A stretch of DNA of 64,000 nucleotides, taken from Clostridium cylindrosporum DSM 605. Its GTDB lineage: Bacteria > Bacillota > Clostridia > Clostridiales > Caloramatoraceae. Positions 62,637 to 64,000 of this stretch are shown piece by piece; positions within the stretch are counted from its first letter, which is position 1, and each line of letters starts with the position of its first letter. The notes under the pieces were generated by a model. The model did no database searches and was not told the DNA's origin. It saw only the letters and a program-made list of their open reading frames with translations. Position numbers and translations under genes: made by a program. The stretch is from NCBI RefSeq assembly GCF_001047375.1, contig NZ_LFVU01000005.1, forward strand, positions 32,874-96,873. Direction: 5' to 3'.

Positions 62637-63434
62637 TTATTTCATAGCTGTATATCCGTCTTTAGATATATAAATATACCCTTCACTTGTTTTAAGCTTC
62701 AAACGTCCCTCTTTGTCATAACCTTCAAAGTTAATTTCAGGTATCTTACCTGTAACCTTTGTTATCTTAGTATGCTTAGCATCTTTTTTCGGTCTTGTAA
62801 TCCAAAGAGTTAGCGTTCCCCCTGATTTAGTGTTTGGCATATCTGAAATATAAACTATATTTCCATCTGTAGTGAACTGAGGCTTCGCATTCCATATGTA
62901 ATCCTTATTATTCTTAAGAATTTTTCTACTTAATTTCTTTCCACTACTAAATACCACATTTTCCTTAGTTATATCTGTAAAATCACCTTCATTATCAGCA
63001 AGTATTAAAGATTGATCTGTTTTATCAACAAATACTATATACTTCTTATTAGGAGAAACAGAAAATTCAACTGAATCTAGGTTCTCATTTTTCAAACCCT
63101 TAAATTCTTTATTTTCACCATTTACTATATATTCTAGTTTTATAGGCTTACTATTCTTTAAAGTATATGAATATTCAAGTACACTAGGTGAGGGACTAGC
63201 TTCTTTCTGGCTTTGATCTGGTTTTGAGTTTTCTGTAGATTTAGAACTATCCTTAATAGATTCCTGTTTTTTACTAGTAAAATCAGGAAAGACATTTATG
63301 TTATTCTTCTTTAAATAATATCTTCCTCCAAAGAAGGCTATACATACTAGAAGTAGTAGAAATAATATAATATTAAGTTTTCTTCGCTTCATCTTCTGCT
63401 CATAATCGCTACTAAATATACTTGGCTTTGACAT
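62637..63434 (-). CDS. Single-pass membrane protein with extracytoplasmic beta domain
   Basis: 265 residues: a short cytoplasmic head (SKPSIFSSDYEQKMKRRK), one membrane helix (about 20-40, LNIILFLLLLVCIAFFGGRYYL), a Ser/Lys/Pro-rich linker, and a C-terminal domain with propeller-like blades (DSVEFSVSPNKKYIVFVDKTDQSLILAD, PQFTTDGNIVYISDMPN) reminiscent of TolB repeats but too short for a whole propeller. AGGAGGG precedes the ATG. Function unknown. Confidence 0.65.
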   Translation of the reverse strand: MSKPSIFSSDYEQKMKRRKLNIILFLLLLVCIAFFGGRYYLKKNNINVFPDFTSKKQESIKDSSKSTENSKPDQSQKEASPSPSVLEYSYTLKNSKPIKLEYIVNGENKEFKGLKNENLDSVEFSVSPNKKYIVFVDKTDQSLILADNEGDFTDITKENVVFSSGKKLSRKILKNNKDYIWNAKPQFTTDGNIVYISDMPNTKSGGTLTLWITRPKKDAKHTKITKVTGKIPEINFEGYDKEGRLKLKTSEGYIYISKDGYTAMK

Positions 63435-63591
63435 TTGTTTCCCTCCTAACCTTAGTATCTTTATTATAACTAATATTTGTCCATAAAAAAAGATTTATGT
63501 TAAGTATTTTTCCCAAATTCATCTTTAGTTATCAATTAAATAAATAAATATTTATAAAAATAAAAAAGTCATCTATGATTAGATGACTTAC

Positions 63592-63667
63592 TGGTGGACC
63601 ATCGGGGGCTCGAACCCAGGACACCCTGATTAAGAGTCAGGTGCTCTACCAACTGAGCTAATGGTCC
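63592..63667 (-). tRNA. tRNA-Lys (anticodon CUU)
   Basis: 76 nt with encoded CCA. Acceptor GGACCAT/ATGGTCC, anticodon stem CCTGA/TCAGG around loop CTCTTAA, and T-loop GTTCGAG. Reads AAG codons. Confidence 0.96.
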
Positions 63668-63697
63668 ATATTATCATGTTTATTATTTCACCATAAC

Positions 63698-63773
63698 TGG
63701 TGAGCCACCAGGGAATCGAACCCTGGACACCATGATTAAAAGTCATGTGCTCTACCGACTGAGCTAGTGGCTC
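63698..63773 (-). tRNA. tRNA-Lys (anticodon UUU)
   Basis: 76 nt with encoded CCA. Acceptor GAGCCAC/GTGGCTC, anticodon loop CTTTTAA. Reads AAA (and AAG) codons, the main Lys codons here. Close relative of the neighbouring tRNA-Lys(CUU). Confidence 0.96.
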
Positions 63774-63777
63774 AAAA

Positions 63778-63852
63778 TGGCTGGGCTAGTAGGATTTGAA
63801 CCTACGCGTGCGGGAGTCAAAGTCCCGTGCCTTACCGCTTGGCGATAGCCCA
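63778..63852 (-). tRNA. tRNA-Gln (anticodon UUG)
   Basis: 75 nt with encoded CCA. Acceptor TGGGCTA/TAGCCCA, anticodon loop CTTTGAC. The 3' CCA lies 4 bp from the next tRNA. Confidence 0.95.
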
Positions 63853-63857
63853 ATAAA

Positions 63858-63935
<78 letters not shown>

Positions 63936-63948
63936 ATGTTAAGTTAAA

Positions 63949-64000
63949 TGGTGCGCCTTAAGAGATTCGAACTCCTGGCACACGGCTTAGAAGGCCGTTG
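63949..64000 (-). tRNA. tRNA-Arg (anticodon UCU), partial
   Basis: The 3' part only, cut by the window end: anticodon stem-loop ACGGC-CTTCTAA-GCCGT, T-arm and encoded CCA. Reads AGA codons. Confidence 0.9.

Overview
This is an AT-rich stretch of a chromosome from an anaerobic, spore-forming Firmicute of the Clostridium/Caloramator type. The evidence is its gene content: two T-box leaders, LonB, SpoVB, a PspA/FloA module, an oxygen-sensitive IlvD type, a two-subunit Fe-S fumarase, a 2-hydroxyacyl-CoA dehydratase activator, frequent TTG and GTG starts, and AGGAGG ribosome binding sites. No phage, insertion sequence or CRISPR array is visible. Most genes lie on the minus strand.

Layout. 1-236: end of a dehydratase-activator gene. 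730-5980: branched-chain amino acid operon (promoter, Ile T-box, IlvM-like ACT protein, ilvD, ilvB, ilvA). 6014-11229: B12/radical SAM protein, flavin reductase, a zinc phospholipase C-like protein and a membrane-anchored beta-propeller. 11391-14802: M29 aminopeptidase, a CPBP protease and a solitary HNH nuclease gene. 15027-18916: envelope-stress operon (Ser/Gly-rich membrane protein, PspA, Cys-rich protein, YbjQ, FloA, small membrane protein). 19878-26884: complete aromatic amino acid operon aroF-tyrA-aroB-aroA-aroC-pheA, headed by an aromatic-rich leader peptide and an intrinsic terminator. 27075-28296: SdpI-like protein and a DUF5714 protein whose reading frame crosses a UGA. 28858-31624: leuS under a Leu T-box. 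31709-38045: SpoVB, MurJ, two RluA-type pseudouridine synthases and YhaM. 38243-42404: a microprotein, a candidate small RNA, an HD-GYP protein, a membrane protein, a ModE-like regulator and a DUF3298 protein. 42455-47488: fumarase, a histidine kinase, a TetR regulator and a polysaccharide deacetylase. 47892-50283: five consecutive low-complexity small proteins (Cys/Gly/Ile-rich and Asn/Gln-rich). 50339-59456: CPBP protease and the proteostasis block tig-clpP-clpX-lonB-lon-engB. 59577-63434: DUF2283 protein, ComEC-like hydrolase lipoprotein, TIM-barrel protein and two unknowns. 63592-64000: tRNA array Lys-Lys-Gln-His-Arg (in window order).

Two signals stand out. (1) At 27520-28296 a complete DUF5714 gene can be read only if the UGA at 28258-28260 is decoded. 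It encodes Cys12-Sec13, and a hairpin with a GGUC apical loop like that of E. coli fdhF lies 18-29 nt downstream, which is the expected position for a bacterial SECIS. (2) Upstream of aroF is a 54-codon leader peptide with 12 Phe/Tyr/Trp codons in a 19-codon window. Behind it are mutually exclusive antiterminator and terminator segments, so this looks like ribosome-mediated attenuation of the whole aromatic pathway. The same window uses tRNA-sensing T-boxes for Ile and Leu, so two different amino-acid-sensing mechanisms sit side by side.

Many starts were revised from Shine-Dalgarno spacing. Functions are assigned by reading motifs only; no database search was possible.
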